A DNA stretch of 64,000 nucleotides, from positions 19,126,692 through 19,190,691 of the forward strand of contig NC_086258.1 of assembly GCF_021018805.1 (NCBI RefSeq). The letters are read 5' to 3'. The stretch is from Prinia subflava. Its lineage: Eukaryota > Chordata > Aves > Passeriformes > Cisticolidae. Shown piece after piece: positions 21,301 through 34,100 of this stretch (position 1 is its first letter; each line of letters opens with the position of its first letter). A model generated the notes under the pieces. It had not been told where the DNA came from, did not search any database, and was given only the letters and a program-made list of their open reading frames with translations. A program made the translations under genes and the position numbers.

Positions 21301-24300
21301 ACCTGCACGCCACTCAGAAGGACCTCTCTGACTTCCACCAGGACATGGCGTGAGTCCCCCACACCCAGGGCACCCCATGCAGCACCTGGGGCCTTCTTGG
21401 GACCCTCTGACCACGGCTGCTCTGTCCCATGAGCTCAGGTGTTTCCCAGGACCCCTGGGTGCCACCCCTGTGACCCTGGCTGTGGCTGTGGCTGGCTCCT
21501 GGGTGCCCCCCAGCCCCCGGAGCTCAGCCCAGCCCTCCCTGCTCCCCAGGCAGTGGCTGGCCTACAGCAAGCTCTACCAGAGCCTGGAGTTCAACAGCAG
21601 CTGCCTCCTCCACCAGATCACCAGCATCGAGTACCGGTGGGTGCAGGAGCGCCTGAGGCCAGAGCAGGTGAGGGGGCTCCAGCCCCTGTGTGGGGCAGAG
21701 GTCTGGGAGAGAGAGGGGCTGCAGGCACCCAGCCCTGAGCCTCCCCTGTCAGGAGCCCCGGGGGCTGTTCCACTCCCCCTGTTCCAGGAAAGGCAGGAGA
21801 CTGCGGGGTACAGGGGTGCCAGGGTGTCTGGGGTGGTGTTCCAGAGGTTTGTTCTCCCTCTCTGTGGAGATCCCCTCACCCTTTGCACTGGCATCCCCCT
21901 CCCCCATCCCTGCCAGCAGGTCAGTCACAACCCCCTGCAAAACTTAAATATGACCCAATTTCTGCTTCTCCCAGCCTGTTTTCCCAGAGCATCCCTGCAC
22001 CCTGCTGAGACACTGAATTTTCCATGCATAGCAATGAGGTTTAAGCACAAAGCTCAGTTCAGTCCCTCCAGGGAGAGGCTACCAGAGACATCAGGGGTAT
22101 TTTCCCATCTCTGGAACAGGCTGGAAAGGAATGGGAGCAGCAGCTCCCTGTGCTGTGGTGCCATGGTGCTGCCAGCATCTGCCTGTCACTGAGGAGGACA
22201 GTGCCTGTTTCCTTTCTTCTCCCCAGAAAGAAGAGCTGGCTGAGTCCTTCCAGTCCCTGCTGGCCTACGGGGTCTCCCTCATCCGTAGGTTCCGCATCAT
22301 TTTCCCCCTCTCTGTCCCGAGGTCCAGGGAGAGGCTGCAGTCCCTGCTGAGGTGAGTTGGTCACTGGGGCCAGCTCCTGTGGGGTCCTGTGGCTTGGCTG
22401 CTGTGATGGACAAGCCCCTGAGCTTGAGCAGATCTCAGGGTGAGCCATTTCTCCCCGGTCTAGGCTGCTGTGACTCTTGTCCTGTCTCTTCCCTCATCCT
22501 GGGCTCCCTGTGGGGAATTTTGCTGGGAGGGGAAGGCTGTTTGGGCAGGGTCTCTGAAGGGAGGGGTGTTTGTTTCTGATGGCAGCTGCTGGGTTTCACT
22601 CGAGGTCCTCACTTTGCAGGGTCCTTGTCCAGATGTGCAAAATGAAAGCTTTCCATGAGCTGTGCACACCCAGCCCTGACCTCCCCCAGATGATCTCCAC
22701 AGCTCTGAAGGTACTGGGGGTCTCATCCACCCCAGCCCCTGCAGGGTGGGACCCTGTGGCTCTCCCTTTCCTCCCATCCCCTGCCCAATGCCCACACCTC
22801 AGCAAATCCACGTGGATCACCATGGCAGGGGAAATACCCAGCCCTCTTCAGCCTGGTGGCCCCAGCCTGTGGCTCCCACCACAGATTCTCACCTCACCCA
22901 GGGGACAGGGATAGTGAAGGGGGTGACAGAGCTGCCTTTGCTCCTCTTGCTTCCCTGCCATCCCACCAGGACTCCTCTCTTGCAGTCAGGCACAACGGAA
23001 TGGTTTCACATGCAGAAGCAGCACCTCAAGCCCATGGTGAAGGTCAGCTCCCATCTCTGTCCCTCCGACATAATAAAGTCACTTCAAAATGTCTGAGCAT
23101 CCAAAATAAGCTTTTCTTTCCTTTGCAGAGCATAGAGGAGAATAGCAAAGCCTTGTCCAAGCTCCTCCTGGAGGTGATAGAAGATCTCAAGCAGTGCCAG
23201 AAGATCTGGAATAAATTGTTCAGCACGTAGGTTCCAGTGCTTGATCTCACCCTGATACACCTTCCCTGGGGTCAGGAGTGACAGAGCTCCACAGGTGGGG
23301 TCTGTGGTGCCATCTCTGCCCCTTTCAGCTGTGCTGTCCTCACCCAGGACACAGCCTGGCAGGGTTTGCTGGCCTGGCTTTGCTGGGCTGGAGCTGGCAG
23401 GTTCCTGACTCCACGTTTCTCTCTTGCAGCAACCTGAAGTTGAATATCTTCTCCATTGCCTACCTGGAGCTGGAGAGCCTGGTGAGCGAGCCTGGGCTGC
23501 TCTGCCCTCGGGGTCAAAGGTCTAAAGCCAGGCTGAGGGTTTTGGCCACCCTCGGGTGGCAGCTGCTTGTTGCAAGCCTGGAAGGGGAGTGAGAGAAACT
23601 CCCCCTCTCTCCCTGTGTGCCCTCAGAGTGACTGTGGGGCCTATTTGGCCCAACAAATCTGCTGAAATGCCACCGAGAAAGGAGGAGGAGCCCCCTGAGG
23701 TGACCCTCACTTCAGAAGGAGCCTTCCTGGCCAGATCTCACTGTGTCCCCCTGCCCTTGCTCCCACCCAGGTCGCGGAGCATGTCCAGGAGCAGCTGCAC
23801 AAGGTTGACAGCAGCATGTCCAGACCCACGGCCGAGAGCCTCTTTGACCTCTACAGGAAACTGCAGGAGCTCTATCAGATGAAGGACTCCCTCCCAAACA
23901 GGTACCAGCCCTGAGAAGAGAGATGCTAAAGGGAGGGATTAAGAGTTAACTGAGAGGGTCTCTGCATCCTCCCCACCCACCTGTATCCCTTATTGCACAC
24001 CAGGCAGAGCAGGCTGCTGGTGCCTGGTGTCAATGGGGGCATCACCAGGAGGGGTTTGGGCTCATCTCTGGGTGGGTTTGGTGTGGGAGCAGGAGGGGTG
24101 AGGGTCCCGTGCTGCTGCTGTGCAGCTGGAGAAGCTGCTGCCTTCATCCCCAGGGATGGACCTCTGGCCCTGAGCAATTTCCACCAGTGGTTTGAGGAAG
24201 CGCTGCCCCTGTGGCTGCAGAAGGCCTACACCACCACTCTGGAGAGGGCTCAGAGAGCCATCCAGATGGACCAGGTAACGTGGGCAGGAGAAACCTCCCT

Positions 24301-27300
24301 CCTCCCTTTGGGGACACTCCAGCTGCATTCCATGCTTTGCTGCTGTGCCTGGCTCAGAGCACTGAGACCACCACATGGCAGTCCAGGAGCAGCCTGGTTC
24401 CTCTCCCAGGCAAAGCATGTGGTCCCCTGGGCCGGTTGGTCCCACCCCCCTGGCCCCACACAATGTCCCTGTGTCCCTTCCCTCGTTTCTCCCTGGCAGC
24501 CCGTGTGATCTGAGGGCCCTGCATCTGGGCCATGCTGTGAGAATCCCCTTTGCTTCCAACCTCTCTGCAGAGGAGAGGGAAGGCAGCCATGGGGCCACAG
24601 GCTGCTCTTCAGTGGGTCCAGCCACACTGGATGGGTGTGTGGGGGGAAGCAGGGAGCTCGTGTGCTCCATCCATCCTCATCTCCTCCTCTGAAAAGTGGT
24701 TGTGTGATGACATTGGGATGTGAGGAGCTGCTGATGGGCCAGAGAGCCCCAAAGTGGAGGAGCAGCTCTGCTCTGTGGGATGGCATCTCTCTGTACAAGC
24801 TGTGTGTGCCCTCTCTGCCCCTCAGCTGAAGCCTTACGGGTATCACAAGCACAGCACATCCACTGTTGACCTGTCCACCTGCTACGCCCAGATCGTGACA
24901 ACCTGGCAGCAGCTCAGCTGGCCAGACCCTGAGAAAGCCTTCATGATCATGGTCAATCTCCTGGAGGTTTGTACACCTGGGCACCAGCACCTGGAGTCTG
25001 CTCCTCCTGCTTTTGGGGGTTTGTCTCCATGAAGGAGCCAGTCCTCCACAGTGATGTGGTTCCCTGAGTCCATGGTGGGGCCGGTGTTGCCTGGTTCAGT
25101 CCTGTTGGTTTCTCCTGTGTCCTGCAGGACATGTGCAAGATCTCCCTGATGTACTGCAAGCTGATCAAGGAGAGGGCTGAGGCTCTGTCGCTGAGCGAGC
25201 AGAATGAGGGCGAGGCGGCCAACAAGGTTGGTGTTGGAACCTGTCCTGGCTGCTCCAGGAAGGGCAGAATTTGGCCCTGGTTTATGGACAGAGGGAGCTG
25301 AGCTGCTGAGAACCCAGCTGACATCCCCAGTTTGGGTTCCACAGGGACCAGCTGGCCATCAAAAGCCATAATCCTGGAACACCAGCAGGGAAATTATGTG
25401 AGCAGAGGGAGCAGGATGGGGATGGGGACACGGGTGAGGATGAAAATGAGAATGGAGATGGAGATGGAGACGGAGATGGAGATGGAGATGGGACTAGGGA
25501 TGAGGATGGGTATGGAGATGGGAACGGGAGTAATGATGGAGATTGCATTGGGTAGGGGGGTGAGGGGTGCTCCAGGGGCTGTGAACCCTGAAGCAGACCC
25601 ACCTCCCCCAGCTCTGCATCGTGGTGAACAACATCGAGCAGCTGCGGCTGCTGATGCTGACGCTGCCGTCGCAGCTGGGCTGGGCGCAGCTGCAGCAGCA
25701 CACGAGGGGCATCATCGCCCCGCAGCAGATCCAGAACGCCCTGCACACCCAGCTCCACAGCACCGTGGCCTGCCTGGACCACGAGGTCCGGGACGTGGTG
25801 CAAGCCCTGGCTACCAAGGTGACTGCCCGCCACTGACGCCCCCTTGGCCCTCACCTGGCCCAGAGTAGCTTCATCCAAGGTGTTCTGAAGCCCATAAAGC
25901 TCCTGGGATGGAGACAAGGTGGAGCTGGGCTGGGGAGGCTGGTGCAGAGGGCAAAGGCCAAGTATCTTCCTGCGTTTCTCCCTGGCAGCTGGAAAAGGGC
26001 ATTGCCAGACACATCCAGGAGCTCTCATCCTCCAGTGACACCCAGAAGCCCGAGGATGTAAGTATCTGGTCCAGCCCCTCCCAGACCATCTTTTTTGGGC
26101 AGCTATGGATAGCCTTTTCTTGCTTGGTGGGGGCCTCTGTCACCCTCCATCACTGCTCCCTGTCCACTCCTGGGGCACAGGACACATCAGTGATGGGGCC
26201 CAGACCTCCACAGGCTTCACCTGATGCCCAAGGCAGCAGCAGGACCCCAGCAGGCCCAGCCTGCCTGTGTTCTGTGGGAAGGAGCCCCTCCAGGATCTTC
26301 CACCACCTGCTGTGCCCTGCTGGAGATGCCCCCCTGCCCTCCCCAATGCCTCTCTTCTCTCTCTGCAGTCCATCATCCCACTCATGAAGTTCCTGGAGTC
26401 AGAGCTGCAGTACCTCAACGAGCATCTGGTCCAGGAGAACTTCAAAAGGTGACCAGGGCACTTGGGATGCACTGTGGCAGAGGCCACCAGCGTCACCATC
26501 CCTTGGGCAGGAGCACCCCCTCAGCTCCACAGGGCTTGGGGCCATCCCACTTCGGGGCTGGCAGGATGAGGCACTTTCTTCTGGGGCTTTGCAAAGCCCT
26601 TCAGCTGAAGGCCATCCCCCCAGCCCCTGGATCCTGCTCACAGCCTCCCTCTCCCTGCAGCCTCCTCACTCTCCTGTGGCACCACACCCTGTCCGTGCTC
26701 TCAGCAGCACGGGGACTGCAGGTGCCCTCGGTCCAGCACTGCCAGAGGCTGTTCTGTGCCCTGAAGGTACCAAGGGGGAGCAGGGGGTCCCTGGTGAGGA
26801 CAGGGGTCTGGCTGGGGGCTGACAGCATCCTTGTCCCCAGAGCCTGGAGCTGTGCTTCCACGCCGAGGGCTGCGGGCTGCCGCTGGAGACCCTGCACAGT
26901 GCAGAATTCCAGGTATGGAGCTGGGGATGGGGAGTCCCCGTGGGTTCCTTTGGGAGGAAGGGGTGCCAGGGAGGGCATCCCCGGGCTGTGGACCTGTCCA
27001 TGTGCTTGACCATCACCTCTCACCCTCCCCACAGGCGCTGGAGACTCACCTGGCTCTGTGCTCCGCCAGCAGCCGCAAACTCATCCAGAAATACTTCAGC
27101 AACAGGATCCAGCAGCAGGTAGGAGTCCCGATGGTGCTCCCAGCCCCTTCCACATCGCACCCTTGCTCACAGGCTCTGCCTGTGGAAATGTGGAATTTCC
27201 CCACCACCTGTCCTGTGGCTGTTGGGGCAGGTTTTGCCACAGCATTGAGCAGGCAAAATGCATCCCGGAGGATTGCAGCACACCCTGGTACCCCCAAATT

Positions 27301-28764
27301 CCTGCTGAGCCTCTGCCGCCCCCATGCATCCCCTCCACGATGGGGATGAAGGACAACATCCTTATCCTTTACCCCGCTGCCCAGCTGGACACCAGCTCAG
27401 AGAAGTACGGGGCTGTGACCATCAAAGCTCTGTACCGGCCCTCGGAGCAGAAACTCCACGTGGAAGTGCTCAACGCCACCAACCTCATCCCGCTGGACTC
27501 CAACGGTGGGTGTGGGTGGCAATGGGTGGGCAGGGGAGCCACACTGCCCCAGGGTTCCCTGTCCTTGGTCCCTGCTATGCCCCAGGCTGGCTTGGACTCC
27601 CTCTTGATTTGCCTTTTCATCCAAGGAGGTGGATTTTGGGAGAAAGGGGGGTTACTGCACTGCTTTTGGGAGGTTCGATGGGGTGTAGCAGGCAGGACCG
27701 TGCAGGACGCAGTGCCCACATGCCACTGTTTGTGGCACAAGGCAGCAGGCAGGGCAGGCGGCTTTTCTCCACCGTGCAAAGCAGCAGCGGCCCTCTCCTG
27801 CCGTTCGGGGAGCTCTCCAGGAGAGGTCACTCCTCCTGCAGCCACCCCGGGCCCATCGCTGCGCGGGCAGGGTCTGCGAGGTTCCCGCAGCCTCCCGGAG
27901 CCCTGCCCGGGCTGGGGCTTGTGCTGAGGCTGCCCTGAGCACCCCCTGCAGCCGCCCCGGTGGGGCTCATTGCGGGGCAGAGGGCCCAGGGCAGGGGCTG
28001 ATGTCTGCACCCCCCAGGCTCCAGCGACCCCTTCGTGCAGCTCACCCTGGAGCCCCGGCACGAGTTCCCCGAGGTGGTGGCCCGGAGCACCCAGTGCAAG
28101 AGGAACGAGCTGCACCCCCTCTTCGACGAAGCCTTCGACTTGTACGTAGGGGCTGGCACCCACCGGGGCCCCCGAGAGCCTCTGCCGTGGGGCTGCTGCT
28201 CCAGGAGCCGCCTGTGCCCAGGGATTGCCTCCCCTCAAACCCCCGGGAGGGCGCGGGGCCGTGGGGAGCCCGGATCTTTGCGGGGTTGGGTCCGTGTGGG
28301 GCTGCGCAGCGCGGGAGGCTGTGAGGGCCGCGGTGTGGGGATCCCCGCCGATCCCCCCGTGCCCCTGCAGCCTGATCCCCTCGGAGAAGTGCCGGCAGGA
28401 GGGCGCCTGTCTGCTGCTCACCGTGTTCGACTACGACGTGCTGGGGGCCAACGACCTGGAGGGAGAAGCCTTCCTGCCCCTGTGCCACCTGCCCGGCCTG
28501 GACAGGCAGGAGGACGAGGCTGACATGGCGCGGGTGCCGCAGACCCGGCTGCCCCTCATCCACCCCAAGCCCAGGGGTACGTGGGGCCAGCTGAGCCCCT
28601 GCAGAGCGGGGAGGGGGCTGCGGGAGCCTCTCCCACCATCGCTCCCCTCTTGTCCGGCAGATGAGATCCTGGAGCTGCTGGAGTCCAGGAAAAGGGACAA
28701 AGAAGCTCAGGCCTTCGTTAAGCTCCGCAAGCAACGAGCCAAGCAGTCCAAGGAGACGGAGTGA
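15372..28764 (+). CDS. UNC13D: Munc13-4 (unc-13 homolog D), complete, 32 coding exons
   Basis: Munc13-4 tethers and primes Rab27-positive lytic and dense granules for Ca2+-triggered fusion; loss in humans causes familial hemophagocytic lymphohistiocytosis type 3. Exons: 15372-15428, 17432-17464, 17704-17811, 18492-18551, 18808-18874, 18969-19146, 19274-19318, 19688-19756, 19931-20000, 20309-20413, 20912-21004, 21246-21349, 21550-21667, 22227-22351, 22620-22710, 22986-23042, 23129-23226, 23430-23481, 23771-23901, 24154-24274, 24826-24966, 25128-25226, 25612-25818, 25989-26057, 26369-26448, 26661-26766, 26841-26912, 27035-27118, 27385-27505, 28018-28141, 28371-28576, 28661-28764. Every junction is GT/AG and phases close to 3195 nt (1064 residues plus stop). 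Human has 1090 residues and also 32 exons. Order: C2A, MUN/MHD1-MHD2, C2B. No frameshift is seen. The N-terminus is about 21 residues shorter than human. Confidence 0.96.
15429..17431 (+). other. UNC13D: UNC13D intron 1
   Basis: A two-kb GC-rich intron between the 19-codon first exon and an 11-codon second exon. It contains a TCCA tetranucleotide run at 16705-16727. The human gene has a functional intron 1 enhancer and alternative promoter; an equivalent could lie here, but I cannot point to a specific element. Confidence 0.75.
16705..16727. repeat. (TCCA)n microsatellite
   Basis: Perfect tetranucleotide run of between five and six units within UNC13D intron 1. Confidence 0.9.
18808..20413 (+). 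other. UNC13D: UNC13D C2A domain exons
   Basis: Six exons encode residues about 87-264. The first Ca2+-binding loop, GKDVSGLSDPYC, keeps both aspartates (Asp106 and Asp112 by my count, equivalent to human Asp127 and Asp133). The third loop region reads HLDMWDSDVVES with further acidic residues. A charged insert ([14 protein letters not shown]) separates strands, as in the mammalian protein. Ca2+ binding by C2A is therefore predicted to be retained. Confidence 0.88.
18919..18951. repeat. 12-bp tandem repeat, 2.75 copies
   Basis: Unit CAATTCCCAGTG, immediately before the acceptor of the UNC13D exon that starts at 18969. It occupies much of the short intron 5. Confidence 0.85.
20493..20737. repeat. 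20-bp minisatellite, about 12 copies, UNC13D intron 10
   Basis: Imperfect head-to-tail array with unit core CACAGGTGCCAGCCC, filling about half of the intron between exons 20309-20413 and 20912-21004. Eight units carry CAGGTG and four carry GAGGTG at the same place. Some units are 21 bp. It is not a CRISPR array because there are no unique spacers. Confidence 0.93.
20912..27118 (+). other. UNC13D: UNC13D MUN region with MHD1 and MHD2
   Basis: Eighteen exons encode the helical MUN core that engages syntaxin and other SNAREs, and the segment that binds Rab27. Landmarks matching the family include [63 protein letters not shown] and [12 protein letters not shown]1 falls at roughly residues 535-655 and MHD2 at roughly 765-875, by offset from the human domain limits. 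All introns here are short. Confidence 0.85.
25413..25543. repeat. imperfect (GGAGAT)n purine-rich repeat, UNC13D intron 22
   Basis: Hexamer-based tract of GGAGAT, GGGGAT and GAGGAT variants between exons 25128-25226 and 25612-25818. Its translation as Glu/Met/Gly repeats has no coding meaning. Confidence 0.85.
27385..28764 (+). other. UNC13D: UNC13D C2B domain and C-terminus
   Basis: Four exons encode residues about 881-1064. The first C2B Ca2+ loop [14 protein letters not shown] keeps Asp918 and Asp924 (human Asp941 and Asp947). The second, [18 protein letters not shown], keeps Asp982, Asp984 and Asp990. The protein ends in a basic helix ([13 protein letters not shown]) a few residues shorter than the human C-terminus. 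The stop is TGA at 28762-28764. Confidence 0.9.
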
Positions 28765-31149
28765 GGAGGGGCAGGAAGATGGCCCTGAAAGGGGGGGCTG
28801 CAGAAGGACTGCCATGGTGTTGGAGCCAGAACCGTCTGCAGGGAGTGAGGGGACAGAGGGGTCCCTGTGCCTGCCCCAGCACAGCTCCCAGCACCCAAAC
28901 CACCCCCACCTTCGGGCAGCAGCGCTCCCAGGGGCCAGGGAGGGTGGATTCGAGGGGATTTATTTGCCTGCCTGGACTAGGAACACTACACGAGGGATGT
29001 GAAGGTGTGGCTGTCCCTGCCCGTCCTTCTGGAGCTTGTCACTGCCAGTGCTGCGTGTCCTGGCCGTGTCCCCAACCCTCCTGCCTGCGACAGGACTGAC
29101 TCAGGCTGGGGACAGCCATGGGCAAACCTGCCTTCATTTTATTTTTAATTTTTTAATTTCCTTTTCCCCTCATTTTCTTGTGATAAGCCTCTTATTTTAA
29201 ATGAAAAGACACAGAGCTGATGCGTGGGCTGTGTGCTTCGGGGCAGTGGCTGGGAGCAGCAGCACACTGGGGTGGGACAAGGCATTTGAGGTCTGGTGGG
29301 AGCCGCTGAATTTCTCCATTTTTAAAATATGCATACCTCCTGTGTCTGTTTGGGCTTTTTTTTTATTTAACCACCAATTTTACTGACCTCCTGGAAGCCT
29401 GGGATCTTGCTGGAGCCTGGGCAGCAATCAAGAGCATCGCAGCCCTGGCAGCCAAACCAGGAGGCATTTTGGAGAGCTGACACCAGGCATGGGGTGCTGG
29501 TCCCTGGCATCACTGCCAGCCCGTGCCAGGGACCTGGGTCCCCCTGGAAGTGGTGGCAGGCTCTGCAGGGTGCATCCATATGGGGTAACCCAATATGACA
29601 GCAAAAACGCCTGACAAGGCAGGTGGTTGTAACATTTTGTTGGGTTTTTTGAGCTTTTTTTCGTTGCAATTAGTACTAATTATACACCTGGAGCTCCCTC
29701 CACCCCCACCCTGCACAGGGGTGGCCGTGTTTGAGCTGCAGCAGGTCCCTGGGAGCTGCCAGGCACCAGGGAATTAAAAGCATCCCCCTCCCGGGTGCCT
29801 GAGCACCAGCTGCTCCTCGGTGGGCAGAGCAGCCGCTGGGTCAGCTCAGGTCAAATCCTGGATGCGGGGGTGGGAAAAGAAAAAAGCTCCTTTGGTATCT
29901 GTGTGACAGAGCCCACAGCAGGAGGGATTAAGGCGCTGCGGGCTCTCAAGGAAGCCATTTGCTGGCTTAGGTTTCAGTGCAGAGAAATAATATTGCAGAG
30001 CTGGCTCTGGGATTGTGGGGACGCTGTCCCAGGGTGTCACTTCAGCCAGGCCCCGCACGCTGTGCCTGCACCCCGCACTCATCTGGAGCTGGCACCGGCT
30101 GGCAGCCACCTCACACTTTATTATGAGCTTTATTACTTGAAGGTGGAGGTTTGAATGTTGTCTCAGCTCATTTTTTAGCTCTTTTTTTTTTCTTTTAATC
30201 ACTGTGTCCCACCTTGCCCTGGGCTGCTGCCAGCCAGGGTGTCCCAGGGAGCAGGTGGCAAGGGCTGACCTCTCTTTTGAGGTTGTTTGCACTCTATTAT
30301 TCAAGGTGCTTTAGCTTAATTTTTGCTCAGCTCCAGGCAGTTGTGTGGGTCTTCTCCCATCCTAAATGAAATCCCACCTTTTACAGAGAGACTAATAAAC
30401 CTTAAGTAGTCAGAGTACAACTAATCCCATGGAGCAGGAGAACAGCACAAGGATTAAAAAATAAGGTTTGAAGCACACAAAACCAGCTCTTAGCAAATGC
30501 AAGAACGATGAGGAGGAAGAAATTTCCATCATCACCCTCCTAATCCTGGTGAAGAACCCGACACTTGGAGCTACTGATTTTATTGTGTCACCAATAATCT
30601 GCAATACAAATGGACCCATTCAGATTATTGTTATGATTGGACTAATGCAAAGTGGTTGATGTATCTTTGAAGCATTAATTAGACCAAAAGTAACACTGAT
30701 TCTTGGCTCCACAGGCCAGGTGTATTCTTTTAGGTGCCAACACACAAAACACTGTTAGTACCCACTGCGGGCACAGCTCACCTCTGCCCAGCCTGGCTCT
30801 TCCAGGACATGAATTTGGGTCCAGACCAAGAATTTGGGTAGGAAATTTTTGAATTTGCCACTTCCAAAGGGGTCTCTGCCCCACCTTAACCACATTGCAT
30901 TGATGCTCCCCCTCTTTCACCACACCTCCATCAGGAAAATGAATTGCAACAACCCAGAAAGGGAGAGGAGCTCAGAGAGAAATTATTTTTGGTTGTGTGA
31001 AAATTGGCCACAGATCTGTTGTTGTGAAGGCTCCAAAGCCCAGATTTCTCCACCCTCCCAAGGCCCAGAGCAGAGCCTGGGGCTGCACATCCACCCGGGC
31101 ACGCATGCGCACACACACACGCACACACAGCTTCAGTTTGTATTTTTTT
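28765..31149. other. UNC13D 3' UTR and space between convergent genes
   Basis: After the UNC13D stop the sequence shifts from GC-rich to mixed and AT-rich. Candidate + strand poly(A) signals are ATTAAA at 29773-29778 and AATAAA at 30394-30399; I cannot decide which is used. No gene is recognisable. A CA-rich run lies at 31101-31129. UNK 3' UTR sequence on the opposite strand begins to the right. Confidence 0.55.
31101..31129. repeat. CA/CG-containing dinucleotide run
   Basis: Alternating purine-pyrimidine run, mainly CA with CG and CATG interruptions, just beyond the putative end of the UNK transcript. Confidence 0.8.
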
Positions 31150-31170
31150 TTCTTAGCAAAAAAATAAAAA

Positions 31171-31176
31171 TTTATT
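31171..31176 (-). promoter_or_regulatory. UNK: candidate poly(A) signal for UNK
   Basis: TTTATT on +, which is AATAAA on the UNK strand. It is preceded in RNA sense by a long U-run and followed by a U-rich stretch, a common arrangement for a cleavage site. The choice is positional inference; upstream alternatives exist. Confidence 0.4.
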
Positions 31177-34100
31177 GTCCTCTAAAAAAAAAAAAAATCC
31201 ATCCTGCCCTTGGAAACTGTGACACAGATTGAGTTCTTTCCAGCCCCACATGCAAATTCACTCTGCCAAGAAAAGAGTCTAAACCAGGTTTCCGACAGCC
31301 AAAACACATATTTACAGAGTACGAGAGAACGACAGCTGAAATCACAGTTCTATACATGGAATCAACAACACGTTTTACACCACTGATCACCATTCTGCCA
31401 ACTTCTACACGGACTAGGGGCGCCTCTGCCCAGTGCCCTTCCTCCTGGGGAAAGCAGGGAAGGGACTGGGCAAGAATTGCCACCAGAAATACTGCAGTGT
31501 GTATTATTATTATTTTTTTAAAACGTATACTGTATTTATTTTGTTTTAACATTGGAAGCTACGGAGTGGGGAAGCCCCAGAAATCTCTCCAATGCAGTCA
31601 CTACTTTGCAGGAATACTTCACCTTTAAAATACTAGGTTTTACATCAGTAACATCTATTTTGCTGTTGGCCATCACTCCAAGGATTATAACTCTGGAGGA
31701 AAACACTGGTAATATTCTTCCTTCTCAGATAGGGGAAAAGGAGGAAGAGAGGAGGTTCAGAGGCTGGTGGAACAGCAAGGGATGACTGAGTCCATTCAGT
31801 GTTATGGGCTTCCTCCCAGGGTAAGGAGTTCTCTTCATTGTCTCAGCTGCACAAGCCTTGCCAGTGGCTCAGGTTCAGCTTCAGAGATGTACAAAAGTGT
31901 AAAACCCTTTGCTGCAGGGATCAGCTGCAGGGACCCCCAGGGGTGGGATCTGCTTTAAGAAATGTGCTCCAGCTCCGAGCCCTGTCCCGGGTCCCTCCCA
32001 TGCCACAGCGGGCACACGGCTACGGCACCTAAGGCTGGAGAGGAGCTCCAAGTGGTCCTGTTGGCCCAAAATGCTAAAATCCTTCAGCTCCTGGCTCTCA
32101 CCTACAGCTCTGACCCTGCTTGTTGCTCTGGCTCTACCCAGGCTAGTTTTATCCCAAGCCACCTGCTTCTAGGCTGGTTTTCTGTAATAATGTGAAAGTT
32201 CATTGACCTTTAGGATGTTGTGGTTTTACAACACAACCACAACTCCCTTCCCCCAGCTCAGAAGTGTCTGACCTGCCCAATTCGTCACCAAGGTCAGCTC
32301 TTCTGAAGCTCCCAAAAATTTGGGGAGGAAAATGTCATTATCCACTAAGGAGTGTGTGTGAGGTTAGGGCTGTTCAGCTGGGCTGCTCCCCAGGGAACCC
32401 TGTGGACCCCACATTTGCTTTGAAGCCCCCTCAGCTCTGCTGTGTTACTGTGTGTCCTTAAAGGGAGTTCCTGCTTCAGAAGGAAGCCTGACAGTACGTG
32501 ACAGGGGCTGCACTTATTAGCACCAGGTTTATATCAGCTCTTTTGACACCATACAAAAGCTGATCACAGACTCTTAAGCCTCAGCTGCAGTGCTGTGATT
32601 GTGGTTTGTCCTTCCTGCACGGAGCAGGCAGCAACAACTGCTGGAGTGGGTCAGGAATGCTGCTCCTTCCTCCTGCTCCCACCTCATTTGGTTCGGAAAT
32701 TGTCTTTAAATGGCCCACCAGAACATCCACAAAATATGCAAAGATCAAGTTCTCTTTTCCATCTGATGCTTAAGAAAATAAATTCACATTTCAATATTCC
32801 TCGCCTTTTTTTTTTAAAGCAGCAAACAAATTGATAGAAACCTAAATTTAGGAAGTGTTTCTTCAAGAACCAGAGGAAAGTGAGAAAGTCTATGTGCTTG
32901 TGCAAAGAGAGTGCTGAGAGAGGTTGGGGTGGGGGCAAGGGAAGGGTCTAGTGCTAATTCCTTCAAGCTGCTCTGCCATGAGTGCAGTGTGGCAATGGAA
33001 AGTTAAAATTTAAGGGCCACAAACAGGTGAAATTCTGAATTCTTTGGTCCTTCAGTATAAGTTTTAAAACAGAGAAACTGTTTTACTCAAAAGGGAAAAA
33101 CACATTTTCTCTGGCCTGGAATTTTTCCTTGTACCCCAGGGAAACTGGGGGCAAAGAGCTCTTTCCCCTTAACCCCCCCAAGTCCTGCATCACCCCGTGA
33201 CTGAAAATCCCATGGAGACAGCCCAGGCTGCCCTCAGGGGACAAATTCCACGTGGGGGGATTCCCTGTTGGAATCACGGAGCTGGTGCTGGACACATCTG
33301 GAAAAAGAGGGTTGGCAAAAGGCAGCATCACCCCTGAGCAGCCCCCGGGGAGGCAGAGGAGCAGAGAAACCCCCACGCTCATAAAAAGTGTTACAAACCA
33401 TAGCCAAAAACGGGCTGATCAGCTCTGCTGCTTATAAATATTAAAGACCTGATTCAAGAATTTATTTCCTATGATTTAAGTTAGTTACAAAAAAACTTTT
33501 TAGTAAATTTTTTTTTTCTTAATTGGGCTTTTTCCTCCTCCTCCCCCCCCACTTTTAATTTTTTTTTTATTTTTTATTTTTCCTAAAAAAAGAGAAATGT
33601 TCACGTATTTTAATAAAAGGTCTTTCCTTAAGATCAGACCAAGGCAGATGTGCTGCCCCATGGCACAGACATTCAAAGGCTATAACCAAACAACATAGCC
33701 ACAATAGTCACTCAACAGTGTCTCTCCATTAAAAAAAAATTTAAAAACCTGATGCTAGTTACAATAAAATACACATGGAAAAAAAAGCATTTTTACCAAA
33801 AAACCCAAAAACAAGTTAATGGGAAAACATAAAAAAGAACTACACAGAGCTGCACTTAAGAGATCATCTGGGAATGCATATTAACCCCTTCCATGGAGAG
33901 GAAAGGTGGAATTATGGAAGCAAACCTAATTATGTGTTTGTATTAAATATGAAGCTTTCTGAGAGGCTCTGGTAAAAATTCAGTTTTCCTACAATAGTGG
34001 GCAGCTGGAGGTTCCAGTGCTTTTCCAGGTCATGGAGGGGCAGCACAGGAGCGTCTCTGTGCAAAATAAAAACGTTTAGTCAACTGAGTGGCCTTTTGGT

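Noticed and set aside
20414..21331. 305-codon open frame on + across UNC13D intron 10 and exons 11-12
   Set aside because: It is created by the minisatellite, which has no stops, and reads through true splice sites. The real reading uses exons 20912-21004 and 21246-21349.
27369..28421. 350-codon open frame on the - strand
   Set aside because: Antisense shadow of the GC-rich UNC13D C2B exons and introns; composition-driven and without any domain.
31141..31200. A-rich tail suggesting a processed pseudogene
   Set aside because: No retrocopied coding sequence precedes the A runs. The site fits the end of the UNK transcript on the other strand (AATAAA at 31171-31176 on -).
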